From an uncultured Thiothrix sp. (GTDB lineage Bacteria; Pseudomonadota; Gammaproteobacteria; Poriferisulfidales; GCA-002705445), in the NCBI GenBank assembly GCA_902559815.1, contig CACEJE010000001.1, positions 1-36,464 on the forward strand: 36,464 bases of DNA, given 5' to 3'. A model generated the notes under the pieces. The model saw only the letters and a list, made by a program, of their open reading frames with translations, was not told the origin of the DNA and ran no database searches. Shown here one piece after another: positions 27,120 to 36,372 of the stretch. Position 1 is the stretch's first letter. The number at the start of each line of letters is the position of its first letter. A program made the translations under genes and the position numbers.

Positions 27120-27886
27120 AAATCGCATCTTGGAATGTGAATTCTTTAAGGGTTAGGCTCCCTCAAGTTTTAGACTGGCTTAAAGAAAGTGATATTGATA
27201 TTTTGGCAATTCAAGAAACAAAAGTTGAAGATGCTTCTTTTCCAATAGAGGAGATTCAAAATGCAGGCTACTTTTGTGATTACCTCGGACAAAAAACATA
27301 CAATGGCGTAACAACAATAAGCAAACTGCCAATAAAAAGCTCAATTAAATTAATAAATGGCAAAGAGCAAGAACAGAAAAGATTTTTACTTACAAGATAT
27401 TATAATAATCTAACGGTAATGAATCTGTATGTTGTGAACGGGCAAGAAGTTGGTTCGGATAAATATGAATATAAGCTTTCGTGGCTGGAAGATGTAAAAA
27501 AACACATAAAAAAAGATTTAAGTAAAACAAAATATTATGTAATTTTAGGAGATTTTAATATCGCTCCAAGCGATAAGGATGTGTACGACCCCGAGGCTTG
27601 GAACGATAAAATTCTTTGTTCAAAAAAAGAGAGAAATGCTTTAGAAGAAATTTTAAATTTAGGATTTTCAGATAGCTTTAGGTTATTTAATCAAGATAAA
27701 GACCTCTTTAGCTGGTGGGATTATAGAACCGCAGCTTTTGGGCGTAATAGAGGCTTAAGAATAGACTTAATTTTGACAAACCAAGCACTATCTAAAAAAT
27801 GTTTAAAAAGCTATATCGATGCTAATCCAAGAAAAAATGATAGACCATCAGATCATGCTCCTGTTATTTCTGTTTTCGATATTTGA
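27116..27886 (+). CDS. xthA: Exodeoxyribonuclease III
   Basis: MKIASWNVNSLRVRLPQVLDWL, LAIQETKVED, ILGDFNIAPSDKDVYDP, SDHAPVISVFDI. Confidence 0.95.
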   Translation: MKIASWNVNSLRVRLPQVLDWLKESDIDILAIQETKVEDASFPIEEIQNAGYFCDYLGQKTYNGVTTISKLPIKSSIKLINGKEQEQKRFLLTRYYNNLTVMNLYVVNGQEVGSDKYEYKLSWLEDVKKHIKKDLSKTKYYVILGDFNIAPSDKDVYDPEAWNDKILCSKKERNALEEILNLGFSDSFRLFNQDKDLFSWWDYRTAAFGRNRGLRIDLILTNQALSKKCLKSYIDANPRKNDRPSDHAPVISVFDI

Positions 27887-27960
27887 AATTAGACATCTTA
27901 TAAATTAGTGATAATATAAAAATATAAAGTAAAAATTTTAAACTACTTAATTCATAATTT

Positions 27961-28587
27961 ATGAGAAAAATATTGGTTTTAAATTCAAAGGGTGGTTCGG
28001 GAAAGACAACAATAGCAACAAATTTAGCTAGTTTTTATGCATCTATCGGTAAATCTGTGGCCCTAGTTGACTTAGATGTACAAGAAAGTTCTATGAGTTG
28101 GCTCAAAGCACGTTCTTCGGCAAAACCACCAATAATTGGTATTAAGGGACATGGGGGAAAAATTCGAAGAGGTGTAGATTATAAGATAATTGATGCTCCA
28201 GCTGGGCTAAACGGAGCAGCATTAACAAAAGTTTTGAATATGGCTGAAAGTGTAATTATACCAGTACTTCCTTCGCCTATTGACATTAGAGCTGCATCAG
28301 ATTTTATTAAAAATATCAAGAAACATTCAAGAGTTGTAAAGAAAAAGTCAAAGGTAGCATTAGTTGCAAACAGGGGCAGAGATTACACTAACGTTTACTG
28401 GGAGCTTGATGACTTTTTAGCAAGCCAAAAAATACCATTTTTGACTATGATTAGGGACAGCCAAAACTATATTCGCGCTGCTGAAAAAGGTTTAGGTATT
28501 TATGAAATGGGCCCATCAGCAACTGAGCTAGATAGAGATTATTTTGAGCCAATAATAGATTGGTTAAATAGCAAAAAAAGTAGATAG
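27961..28587 (+). CDS. Orphan ParA/MinD-superfamily ATPase (208 aa)
   Basis: NSKGGSGKTTIATNLASFYA deviant Walker A, VALVDLDVQESSMSWL, DYKIIDAPAG; no parB partner nearby. Confidence 0.88.
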   Translation: MRKILVLNSKGGSGKTTIATNLASFYASIGKSVALVDLDVQESSMSWLKARSSAKPPIIGIKGHGGKIRRGVDYKIIDAPAGLNGAALTKVLNMAESVIIPVLPSPIDIRAASDFIKNIKKHSRVVKKKSKVALVANRGRDYTNVYWELDDFLASQKIPFLTMIRDSQNYIRAAEKGLGIYEMGPSATELDRDYFEPIIDWLNSKKSR

Positions 28588-28601
28588 GAACTGATTCTCA
28601 G

Positions 28602-28910
28602 CTATTTTGCACAGCCATTGTCATCACATTTAACCACAAATTTTTCTGATTTTTTTACACAAATAACTTCGTAAAGAAGAGAGTCGCTATTCTTGGTTTC
28701 GATTATTTTTGCACTTGTGCCTGCAACACATCCATTTTTTGCTAAATAATCTTTTAAATTAGTCTTGCCAACTTTTGTGCTTTCTTTTGATGTTTCTTGA
28801 TATTCTTTCGTGCCTTCTTTTAACCAATCTTTAATGCTTGATGAATCAGAAGAACACCCTAAAAAATTTAGAGTAATAAAAGATATTAAAATTAAATTTG
28901 AAGTTTTCAT
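28602..28910 (-). CDS. Putative lipoprotein with C-terminal Cys-rich module
   Basis: MKTSNLILISFITLNFLGCSSD lipobox (FLGC); C-terminus LYEVICVKKSEKFVVKCDDNGCAK. Start at 28910 overlaps the upstream gene's stop as ATGA. Confidence 0.75.
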   Translation of the reverse strand: MKTSNLILISFITLNFLGCSSDSSSIKDWLKEGTKEYQETSKESTKVGKTNLKDYLAKNGCVAGTSAKIIETKNSDSLLYEVICVKKSEKFVVKCDDNGCAK

Positions 28911-29743
28911 TGAAGAACCTCGCAACCATTTGGCCCACAATCATAGATCATTCTTTTAACTTTGATAATGCAATTCACTTCATAAAGCTCCCTATTCTTT
29001 GTTTTTTTGACAAGATTAATTTCACTCAATTTATGACACGAGTGTTCATCTATTAAGCTTTCAGCAACTTTGCCTATGTACCTTTTTTTGTTAGTTTTAG
29101 TAATTTCAATTTTATCACTTAGTAAATCTTTTTCTAAAATAGAGTTTTGTGGCTTTTCAGTTAAGTCAGATACATCAATATCAATCTTAGATTCTGAGCT
29201 TGCTGTTGATGAAGAAATAGATGAGTCTTCGTTCTTTGCATAGCTAATGTCTCCTTTTTTGAAGGCTATTAAATGACTCCTTAAAAAATTATTAAAAGCA
29301 TAAAATTCTCTATCTATGAAATTGCTGCAATTTTTTGGGCATACCGCTTCTATTTGTATTATATTTTTTTTACCACTAGGAATTTTAGTAACCTCAAAAC
29401 TAATTTTATCCGCTTTCTTTTTGTTTGGAAAAGAGGTTGTTTTTAAGAAATTATTAGTATTTGTTTTAAGGTCGCCTCTATAATCTGATTTTTCCGTTAG
29501 CCATTCTTTGGCAACATCCCAGAGTAAATTACATTCCGTTGTGGTTGCACATTTTGCAAAATCTTTTGCTCCATCTTCTATTTCAAACCCGCCAAGCTCA
29601 TCATCATAGCCGTCAAAACTTTCATCTAAAACGTTGTTACTTACAGAATTATCAAAATCAAATTTAGGTAAGTTGGGCAGCGATGAACAACTAGTCATTG
29701 CAACGCTAATAATTAAAATAAATACTTTATAGTGTAATTCCAT
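28907..29743 (-). CDS. Putative lipoprotein with C-terminal Cys-rich module (278 aa)
   Basis: MELHYKVFILIISVAMTSCSS lipobox-like N-terminus; C-terminus LYEVNCIIKVKRMIYDCGPNGCEVLQ similar to the downstream neighbour. Confidence 0.75.
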   Translation of the reverse strand: MELHYKVFILIISVAMTSCSSLPNLPKFDFDNSVSNNVLDESFDGYDDELGGFEIEDGAKDFAKCATTTECNLLWDVAKEWLTEKSDYRGDLKTNTNNFLKTTSFPNKKKADKISFEVTKIPSGKKNIIQIEAVCPKNCSNFIDREFYAFNNFLRSHLIAFKKGDISYAKNEDSSISSSTASSESKIDIDVSDLTEKPQNSILEKDLLSDKIEITKTNKKRYIGKVAESLIDEHSCHKLSEINLVKKTKNRELYEVNCIIKVKRMIYDCGPNGCEVLQ

Positions 29744-29985
29744 TTATTAAATATTAAAAAAGTTAAAAATTAGAAAAAGTTATAATACAGGTTTAGAGTA
29801 TAAAATAAAGGAAAGTTAATCAATTTAAGAATACAGGTAAAAAAGATTTTAATTAGTTGTTTTAATTAAAGATTTTATGCAATGTTTATATAAAATAAAT
29901 CAGAAATCACTAATAAGCTAAATTAGAGTTTACTTATATATCATTGATTTTATTGTCAATATTTATGCAAAAAGGCTTATTTTTA

Positions 29986-30119
29986 TTGACTTGGGGGCCA
30001 AGAAAGGTCAAAATTACTGAATCCTGCAGTAATGTAGGAAATGCTATAGACAAGGATAGTCTGTATTTATATATGTGTTATGAAGTATAAATAATAATAA
30101 TAAAATATTGATAGCATTT
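29986..30119. other. Inverted-repeat cluster in the porin leader / intergenic region
   Basis: TTGACTTGG-GGG-CCAAGAAAGGTCAA (29986-30011); ATTACTG-N7-CAGTAAT (30013-30033); AAATGCTAT (30039-30047) with ATAGCATTT (30111-30119). Confidence 0.55.
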
Positions 30120-30193
30120 TAAGTGGGGGAAAATTTTTAATAACTTAAATTTATTCCTCTTAAAAATAATTAAGACAATTATTAGGAGTCCTA

Positions 30194-31510
30194 ATGAAAA
30201 TAAAAATCTTAGCAAGTATGCTAGCCGGAGCATTGGCCATGCTTCCTGTTACTGCAAACGCAGGCTGGGGCGGTGGTGGTGTTGGACCTTACGGGGATCC
30301 AATCACAATCTACGGATGGCAAAACCATACTTATGAAATCGTAGAGTCAGGTGCGGAAGGTTCGCAAGTTGACAGAACTATGATTAATGGTAACGCTGGT
30401 AACATTGGTTTTCTTGGTTTCGTTGATACAGGAATCGAAGGCTTAAAAGTTACATGGCGTTGTGAACAATTCACATACATGAACGACTATGCTGGTACAG
30501 GTGGTTGGTGTAACCGTAACTCAAAAGTTGGTATTTCAGGATCATTTGGTGAAATTATGTTCGCTAACTGGTTATTACCTTATAACGAAATGGTAGCTGG
30601 ATGGGTTGACCCATGGTATGACGCAGGTACAGCATCTCATACAAACATTATGGGATCTGTTGGTGCATACACAATCTTCTATAACTTAGGAGACTTTGGT
30701 TCACAAACATTCGTATCATATAGTGCGTATGGCGGAATCTATAATATGGGTTTCAACAGACGTCAAGAAGAAATCCTACAATATATGGGTTCAACAGGAA
30801 AAGTATCATACAGATTCGCTATGACAGCTGATAATAAAACAGATGCTACATCAGCTAGAGGAAGTGTGAAAACAGACCCTGTAATTTACTCAATGGGTAT
30901 CGCATATAGTGATGGTCCTTTCTGGGGCGCTGTAACTTATCAGAAACATGAAGAGTGGGCAGCAACAAAACTTGACGGTGCTACAATGTCTGACTCAGAC
31001 GCAGAATCATATCGTATAGCTGGTCGTTACATCGCTGACTTAGGTGGTGGAGCAAGCTTAACTTTATCTGCAATGTGGGAAAATGTTGAGTACAACTTTG
31101 ATAACACAACAACACCAGGCGCTGCGTTACAAGACTTTGGTTTTAGTAGCTCAACATTTGCTGGTGGTACTGCAAACACAGACGTATCTTTTGATCGTGA
31201 CGCATGGTTAATATCTGGTAAATTTGCTCCAGGTGGAAACTTTGACTTCCGTTTCATGTATGCAGAAGCTGATGAGCTAGATGTTACAGCTACAAGTTTA
31301 TCAACTGATAACTCTGCACAAACTGGTGCTGACACAACATTATTTGGTGTGTTCTATGCATTAGGTGATTCAACAGAGTTGAATATTTCATACATTGAAG
31401 TTGAAAACGACGCATATGGTCAATATGGTACTGGTATTAGTGCTTTACATTCTGGTACTTTAAATAACCAAGTTGAAGTAATTCAGTTTGGTATATTAAC
31501 AATGTTCTAA
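30194..31510 (+). CDS. Outer-membrane porin
   Basis: Signal peptide MKIKILASMLAGALAMLPVTANA; alternating beta-strand pattern (GNAGNIGFLGFVDTGIEGLKVTWRCEQ, YSMGIAYSDGPFWGAVTYQKHEEW); terminal Phe (QFGILTMF). Confidence 0.88.
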   Translation: MKIKILASMLAGALAMLPVTANAGWGGGGVGPYGDPITIYGWQNHTYEIVESGAEGSQVDRTMINGNAGNIGFLGFVDTGIEGLKVTWRCEQFTYMNDYAGTGGWCNRNSKVGISGSFGEIMFANWLLPYNEMVAGWVDPWYDAGTASHTNIMGSVGAYTIFYNLGDFGSQTFVSYSAYGGIYNMGFNRRQEEILQYMGSTGKVSYRFAMTADNKTDATSARGSVKTDPVIYSMGIAYSDGPFWGAVTYQKHEEWAATKLDGATMSDSDAESYRIAGRYIADLGGGASLTLSAMWENVEYNFDNTTTPGAALQDFGFSSSTFAGGTANTDVSFDRDAWLISGKFAPGGNFDFRFMYAEADELDVTATSLSTDNSAQTGADTTLFGVFYALGDSTELNISYIEVENDAYGQYGTGISALHSGTLNNQVEVIQFGILTMF

Positions 31511-31536
31511 TATAAATTAGAATTTTGTATTATAAG

Positions 31537-31568
31537 AACAGGCGTTGTAATGACGCCTGTTTTTTTTT
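31537..31568 (+). terminator. Rho-independent terminator after the porin
   Basis: AACAGGCGT-TGTAATG-ACGCCTGTT followed by a T tract. Confidence 0.93.
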
Positions 31569-31631
31569 GAGCTAATTCAATATATAGTGTTAAAATACAT
31601 AGCAGTAATTTATCTAGAAGAGAATTAATTA

Positions 31632-32534
31632 ATGAATGCAAAAAAATTTTATAATTTAGCAATAGGATTGTTATCACTACTAACTTCTTTTAATGTTCAT
31701 TCGGCCTGTAGCAAGGATGATATAAATTATTATTTAGAAAAAGGATTTACTACTGATCAGGTTACAGCACTATGTAGTGATGAAATAATAAGCTCTAAAA
31801 AAGAAGAGACTTATAGAGCTTTTTCAGATGAATATGCTGATGAGCAAGATGAAGAATACGTTAGAAAAATGAGAATAGAAAGACAGGTATTTTTTAAATC
31901 AGCGCTAGGGGCAACAAACGTAAAAATTCGAGGTGACAAGTTATCTTTTAATACTTACGAGTGTGCCAAAGACGGTCTTGCAAAACCAGGATCAGATTTA
32001 AATAAAAAAGGATGTGCGGTAGTATTATCAATAGTCAATTTGTCAAAAGTAAACGTGTCAGAAAAAGAATTTAAAGAAAAAGTTTTCTTTGGGTCAAGAA
32101 GCATTTTAGTTACTGGCGATGTCGTTAATAAAATTATCGGAGGCATGGAAGGATTATCAGATTATGATGCTAATGTATTAAAGAAAAAAGTTATGGCTAG
32201 AATGAGTAAAACAGAAGGCAGTGTTCTAGTTCCAATAAAAAAAGGGCTTAATTTTGATTATGCTCTAGAAACATTTAAAGAGATAGTCGCTTTTCACAAA
32301 GGGCTCTTAGATAAAAAGAAACTAGGACAAAATTTGGGTGGGCAATTAGAAGTAGATGATTTTGATTTATCGCAAGATGCCGAATACATAATTGAAGAGA
32401 AAAAATCTGAATTAAATTTTTCAAACGAAAAAGATGACAGTATAGATGGAACTATAGTTTTTGATGATATGCCATTAGATGAGAGTAATACGACAAATGA
32501 TAATGACGAAATTCCAGAGAGTGTTTTTGATTAA
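31632..32534 (+). CDS. Hypothetical secreted protein with N-terminal Cys-bounded helical motif and acidic tail
   Basis: Signal peptide ending NVHSA, then CSKDDINYYLEKGFTTDQVTALC; C-terminal DDSIDGTIVFDDMPLDESNTTNDNDEIPESVFD. Confidence 0.8.
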   Translation: MNAKKFYNLAIGLLSLLTSFNVHSACSKDDINYYLEKGFTTDQVTALCSDEIISSKKEETYRAFSDEYADEQDEEYVRKMRIERQVFFKSALGATNVKIRGDKLSFNTYECAKDGLAKPGSDLNKKGCAVVLSIVNLSKVNVSEKEFKEKVFFGSRSILVTGDVVNKIIGGMEGLSDYDANVLKKKVMARMSKTEGSVLVPIKKGLNFDYALETFKEIVAFHKGLLDKKKLGQNLGGQLEVDDFDLSQDAEYIIEEKKSELNFSNEKDDSIDGTIVFDDMPLDESNTTNDNDEIPESVFD

Positions 32535-34072
32535 TTTTTTTCAATCAAAGATTCGCCAGTCATTTCTTTCGGTTTTTTAATGCCCATTAAGGTTAATATA
32601 GTAGGAGCTATATTTGCTAATCCTCCCTCTTCTTTACAAATTTTCCATTCTCTTTGATTGTCTATAATTATACAAGGTACCGGGTTGCGGGAGTGTTGTG
32701 TATTTGGGTTTCCTGAAATAGGGTTATTAATTTCATCTACATTTCCATGGTCTGCAGTTATTAACGTTGATACATTTGCGCCGATAGCTTCACATACCAC
32801 TTCTCCAATAACAGAATCAAGTTCTTCCATTGCACGAACTATAGCTTTTTTTATAGCTGTATGTCCGACCATATCGCCATTTGCAAAATTTACTACGATT
32901 AACTCATACTCTGTATTTTTTATTGCTCTTATAACTTCATCCGCTACCTCGTGGCAGCTCATTTCTGGTTTTAAATCATATGTTGCTACGTTTGGCGATG
33001 GAATAAGAACCCTTTTCTCACCTGGATAAGGATCTTCCCTGCCCCCATTAATAAAATAAGTTACGTGAGGGTATTTTTCAGTCTCTGCGCAGTGAAATTG
33101 TTTAAGTCCAAGTTCGCTAATTATGCTCCCAAGAGTTACTTCAGGAGCTTTTGTTCTAAATGCGACAGGACAAGAAAGAAAAGGGTCATATTCTGTCATA
33201 GTGGTAATAGAATATGCGGTATTATTATTTGTTCTTTTAAAATTATCAAATCTTTCCACATTTAAAGCTCTTGCAATTTGTCTTGTGCGGTCATTTCTAA
33301 AATTAAAAAATAAAAGTGAGTCGTTTTTTTTCAAAGGTTTGGCACATTTTAAAATTGTTGGCAGTAAAAACTCATCAGTTATATTTTTATTGTATGATTT
33401 CTCAATTGCATCAATGCAGTCTTCAGCCTTTTCGCCTTTATTATTTACGATAGCGTCCCACGCCAATTCAGTTCTTGACCATCTTTGATCTCTGTCCATT
33501 GCGTAATATCTGCCAGAAATTGTATAAATTTCTGCATTATATTCTTCGATGTAATTATTTAAATCTTTTAAGATTTTAATTGCAGATTTTGGGTCATCAT
33601 CTCGTCCATCTGTAAATAAGTGTAATTTTGGAGAAACTCCATAAGATTTACACATTTTCAAAATCGCTATTAAATGATTTATATGGGAATGCACTCCTCC
33701 TGGAGAAGCAAGCCCAAGAAGATGTAAGTCATTATCATTGGCATTATTTTTTACCGATAAAATTGCATTTAATATAGCTTCGTTTTTATAAAAGCTTGAA
33801 TTTTCTATTGCCTCGTTGATAATTACTAAGTCCTGTTTAAAGATTTTTCCTGAGCCAATTATCATGTGCCCTACTTCAGAATTTCCCATTTGCCCTTCAG
33901 GAAGACCTACGCTTTTGCCAGATGCTTGAATAGAAGTAGAAGGGTAATCATTTAGAAGTAAATCAATATTTGGGGTATTTGCTAAGGACCAACCGTTATT
34001 ATTATTATCTGGCCCAATACCAACGCCGTCTAGTATTATTAAAAGGGCTCTATTGGTATTTTTTTTATTCAT
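32531..34072 (-). CDS. gpmI: 2,3-bisphosphoglycerate-independent phosphoglycerate mutase
   Basis: LLIILDGVGIG, LPEGQMGNSEVGHMIIGSG, LFTDGRDDDPKSA, ITADHGNVDEI. Confidence 0.98.
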   Translation of the reverse strand: MNKKNTNRALLIILDGVGIGPDNNNNGWSLANTPNIDLLLNDYPSTSIQASGKSVGLPEGQMGNSEVGHMIIGSGKIFKQDLVIINEAIENSSFYKNEAILNAILSVKNNANDNDLHLLGLASPGGVHSHINHLIAILKMCKSYGVSPKLHLFTDGRDDDPKSAIKILKDLNNYIEEYNAEIYTISGRYYAMDRDQRWSRTELAWDAIVNNKGEKAEDCIDAIEKSYNKNITDEFLLPTILKCAKPLKKNDSLLFFNFRNDRTRQIARALNVERFDNFKRTNNNTAYSITTMTEYDPFLSCPVAFRTKAPEVTLGSIISELGLKQFHCAETEKYPHVTYFINGGREDPYPGEKRVLIPSPNVATYDLKPEMSCHEVADEVIRAIKNTEYELIVVNFANGDMVGHTAIKKAIVRAMEELDSVIGEVVCEAIGANVSTLITADHGNVDEINNPISGNPNTQHSRNPVPCIIIDNQREWKICKEEGGLANIAPTILTLMGIKKPKEMTGESLIEKN

Positions 34073-34115
34073 TAGATTAGACCATTTTAAACAATTTTAT
34101 TGAATTATACAAAAA

Positions 34116-34853
34116 TTAACCAGCTTTTGACCCCTGTTTATCCTTTGTAATCAAGTGTGCTAAAAAAAGACCAAGTTCAAATAAAAGCCAAATTGGTATA
34201 GCAAGAAGAATTTGAGAAATAACATCTGGTGGAGTTAAGACCATGCCTACTATAAATGCAATCACAATAATATAAGGCCTCTTTTTTGATAAAGATTTCG
34301 CATTAGAGATACCAAATAAAACAATCATTAAAGTAATAACAGGAACTTCAAAAGCTAACCCAAAAGCAAAAAATAGTTTTATTACGAAGCTAAGAAAACT
34401 GTTTATATCTGTAGCAATTTCTACTCCATCTGGAGCAATGCTAGTAAAAAAACCAAACACTAATGGGAAAACTATATAGTAAGCAAATAAAATGCCTAAA
34501 TAAAAAAGTAAAGTACTCGAGATCAGAATTGGGGCTAAAAATTTTTTTTCTTTTTTATAGAGACCGGGGGCAATAAAAGCCCAAAAATTATAAATAGAAA
34601 TCGGAAAGGTTATAGCAATTGCCAGTAAGAATACAAGTTTGAACGGAGCTAAAAAAGGCGAGGCAACGTCAACAGCAATCATGTTTGAACCCGTTGGTAA
34701 AACAGCTAAAAGAGGTAATGACAAAAATTCATATATCGTATTTGCAAAAGGTAGCAATAAAATTGTGCAAGTGGCTATATAAGCAATAATTATTAATAAT
34801 CTATTTCTAAGCTCTAGAAGATGATCAGCCAATGATAATTTTTTATTTTTCAT
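34116..34853 (-). CDS. tatC: Sec-independent protein translocase TatC
   Basis: SLADHLLELRNRLLI, FAFGLAFEVPVITLMIVLFG, LTPPDVISQILLAIPIWLLFELGL. Confidence 0.97.
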   Translation of the reverse strand: MKNKKLSLADHLLELRNRLLIIIAYIATCTILLLPFANTIYEFLSLPLLAVLPTGSNMIAVDVASPFLAPFKLVFLLAIAITFPISIYNFWAFIAPGLYKKEKKFLAPILISSTLLFYLGILFAYYIVFPLVFGFFTSIAPDGVEIATDINSFLSFVIKLFFAFGLAFEVPVITLMIVLFGISNAKSLSKKRPYIIVIAFIVGMVLTPPDVISQILLAIPIWLLFELGLFLAHLITKDKQGSKAG

Positions 34854-35091
34854 CTGAATCTATGGAGTTTTCAAATTCAGTAAGTTCATCTTTTTGTTTT
34901 TCTATTATTTTTTTCAAATCATTCATTTTTGACTCATTTTCAATATTTGTTTTCACATTATTAGCAAAATCTTTTATTTTTTTTAATATTGAGCCGAGTT
35001 GAGATGCAAATGAAGGTAGCCTTTCTGGACCTAATACCACAAGGCTTATTAAGAGCACCAGTGCAATTTCCCAGAAACCAAAGTCAAACAT
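34843..35091 (-). CDS. tatB: Sec-independent protein translocase TatB
   Basis: MFDFGFWEIALVLLISLVVLGPERLPSFASQLGSILKKIK. Confidence 0.93.
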   Translation of the reverse strand: MFDFGFWEIALVLLISLVVLGPERLPSFASQLGSILKKIKDFANNVKTNIENESKMNDLKKIIEKQKDELTEFENSIDSDEK

Positions 35092-35106
35092 TATTATTGC
35101 ACCTTC

Positions 35107-35262
35107 TTAATCTTTATCTGATTTATCATCGTTAATTGACTTTTTAAAGTTTTTTATGGCACCACCAAGATCACCACCTATATTTCTGAGTTTCTTTGTG
35201 CCAAACAACAAAAGAACAATTACAAGAATCAATAATAACGACCATATACTTATACCAGCCAT
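35107..35262 (-). CDS. tatA: Sec-independent protein translocase TatA
   Basis: Hand translation: [51 protein letters not shown] (51 aa). [21 protein letters not shown] is the TatA signature; missing from the ORF track because it is short. Confidence 0.96.
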   Translation of the reverse strand: MAGISIWSLLLILVIVLLLFGTKKLRNIGGDLGGAIKNFKKSINDDKSDKD

Positions 35263-35279
35263 TTCATACTCCTAAGTTT

Positions 35280-35597
35280 TTAAGTATTTCTATTTTTTTT
35301 CTCCACGTGGCCTGATGTCCCAAACCTTTTTTCTAACTCTAATAATATATCATTTGAGGATATATTTTTCATTGATAATGAAACAAGGCTATGAAACCAG
35401 AGATCAGCTGTTTCAGAAATTATCCTTTCTTTTGTTTCATTTTTGATAGCATTTACTAATTCTTTAGATTCCTCATCAATTTTGTCGCAAGAAAAATTAA
35501 TTCCTTTATCGTATAAAGAGGAAACATAAGACTCTTCAGGGCTTTTATTTTTTCTGTCTTTAAGGATTAAGTCTAGTTTCTGTAATATATTACTCAT
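35280..35597 (-). CDS. hisE: Phosphoribosyl-ATP pyrophosphatase
   Basis: [14 protein letters not shown]...[12 protein letters not shown]...[13 protein letters not shown]; adjacent to hisF and tatA. Confidence 0.93.
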   Translation of the reverse strand: MSNILQKLDLILKDRKNKSPEESYVSSLYDKGINFSCDKIDEESKELVNAIKNETKERIISETADLWFHSLVSLSMKNISSNDILLELEKRFGTSGHVEKKNRNT

Positions 35598-36372
35598 TTG
35601 TAACCCTCATATTTATACCTTTATTTGTTAAGTATTCCTTTGCCTCTTGTATTGTGTAATTACCAAAATGAAAAATACTGGCTGCCAAAACAGCATCTGC
35701 TTTACCTATAGCTATTCCGTCATATAGGTCATCTAAATTTCCAACACCACCGCTAGCGATAATTGGAATATTTACATTTTCATTAATGCTCTTCATTAAT
35801 TCTAGGTCAAAACCTTCTTTTGTTCCATCTTTATCCATGCTTGTAACTAATAGTTCTCCTGCGCCTCTTTTTTCCATTTCAATAGCCCAAGCAATAGCAT
35901 CGATGCCAGTTGGATTTCTCCCACCATGAGTATAAATTTCCCAACTAGGATTAGTTGAGCCACTAGTTTTTCTTTTAGCATCAATTGCAACAACAATACA
36001 TTGGTTCCCTATAGATTCACTAGCATCAGATATAAGATCTGGATTATGAATTGCAGAAGTATTTATAGTAATTTTATCAGCGCCAGAATTTAATAATGAT
36101 CTAATATCATCTAGTGATTTTATACCCCCTCCTACGGTAAGAGGAATAAATACTTGTGAAGCAACTTTTTCAACAACACTTAAGATTGTTTTTCGATTAC
36201 TAGAGCTTGCAGTTATATCAAGGAAAGTGATCTCATCTGCTCCCTGATCATTATATCTTTTGGCAACTTCAACAGGATTACCCGCATCTTTAATATTTAC
36301 AAACTTAACGCCTTTGACAACTCTTCCATTGTCAACATCTAAGCAAGGAATTATTCTTTTAGTTACTGTCAT
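35590..36372 (-). CDS. hisF: Imidazole glycerol phosphate synthase subunit HisF
   Basis: [44 protein letters not shown]. Confidence 0.98.
   Translation of the reverse strand: MTVTKRIIPCLDVDNGRVVKGVKFVNIKDAGNPVEVAKRYNDQGADEITFLDITASSSNRKTILSVVEKVASQVFIPLTVGGGIKSLDDIRSLLNSGADKITINTSAIHNPDLISDASESIGNQCIVVAIDAKRKTSGSTNPSWEIYTHGGRNPTGIDAIAWAIEMEKRGAGELLVTSMDKDGTKEGFDLELMKSINENVNIPIIASGGVGNLDDLYDGIAIGKADAVLAASIFHFGNYTIQEAKEYLTNKGINMRVTNE

Noticed and set aside
28566-28608. AAATAGC/GCTATTT inverted repeat at the convergent parA-lipoprotein junction
   Set aside because: Only 7 bp with a 28-nt loop in AT-rich DNA; not convincing as a terminator.
35299-35314. CCACGTGG in hisE as a possible parS
   Set aside because: Only the hexamer core matches; flanking bases do not fit parS.
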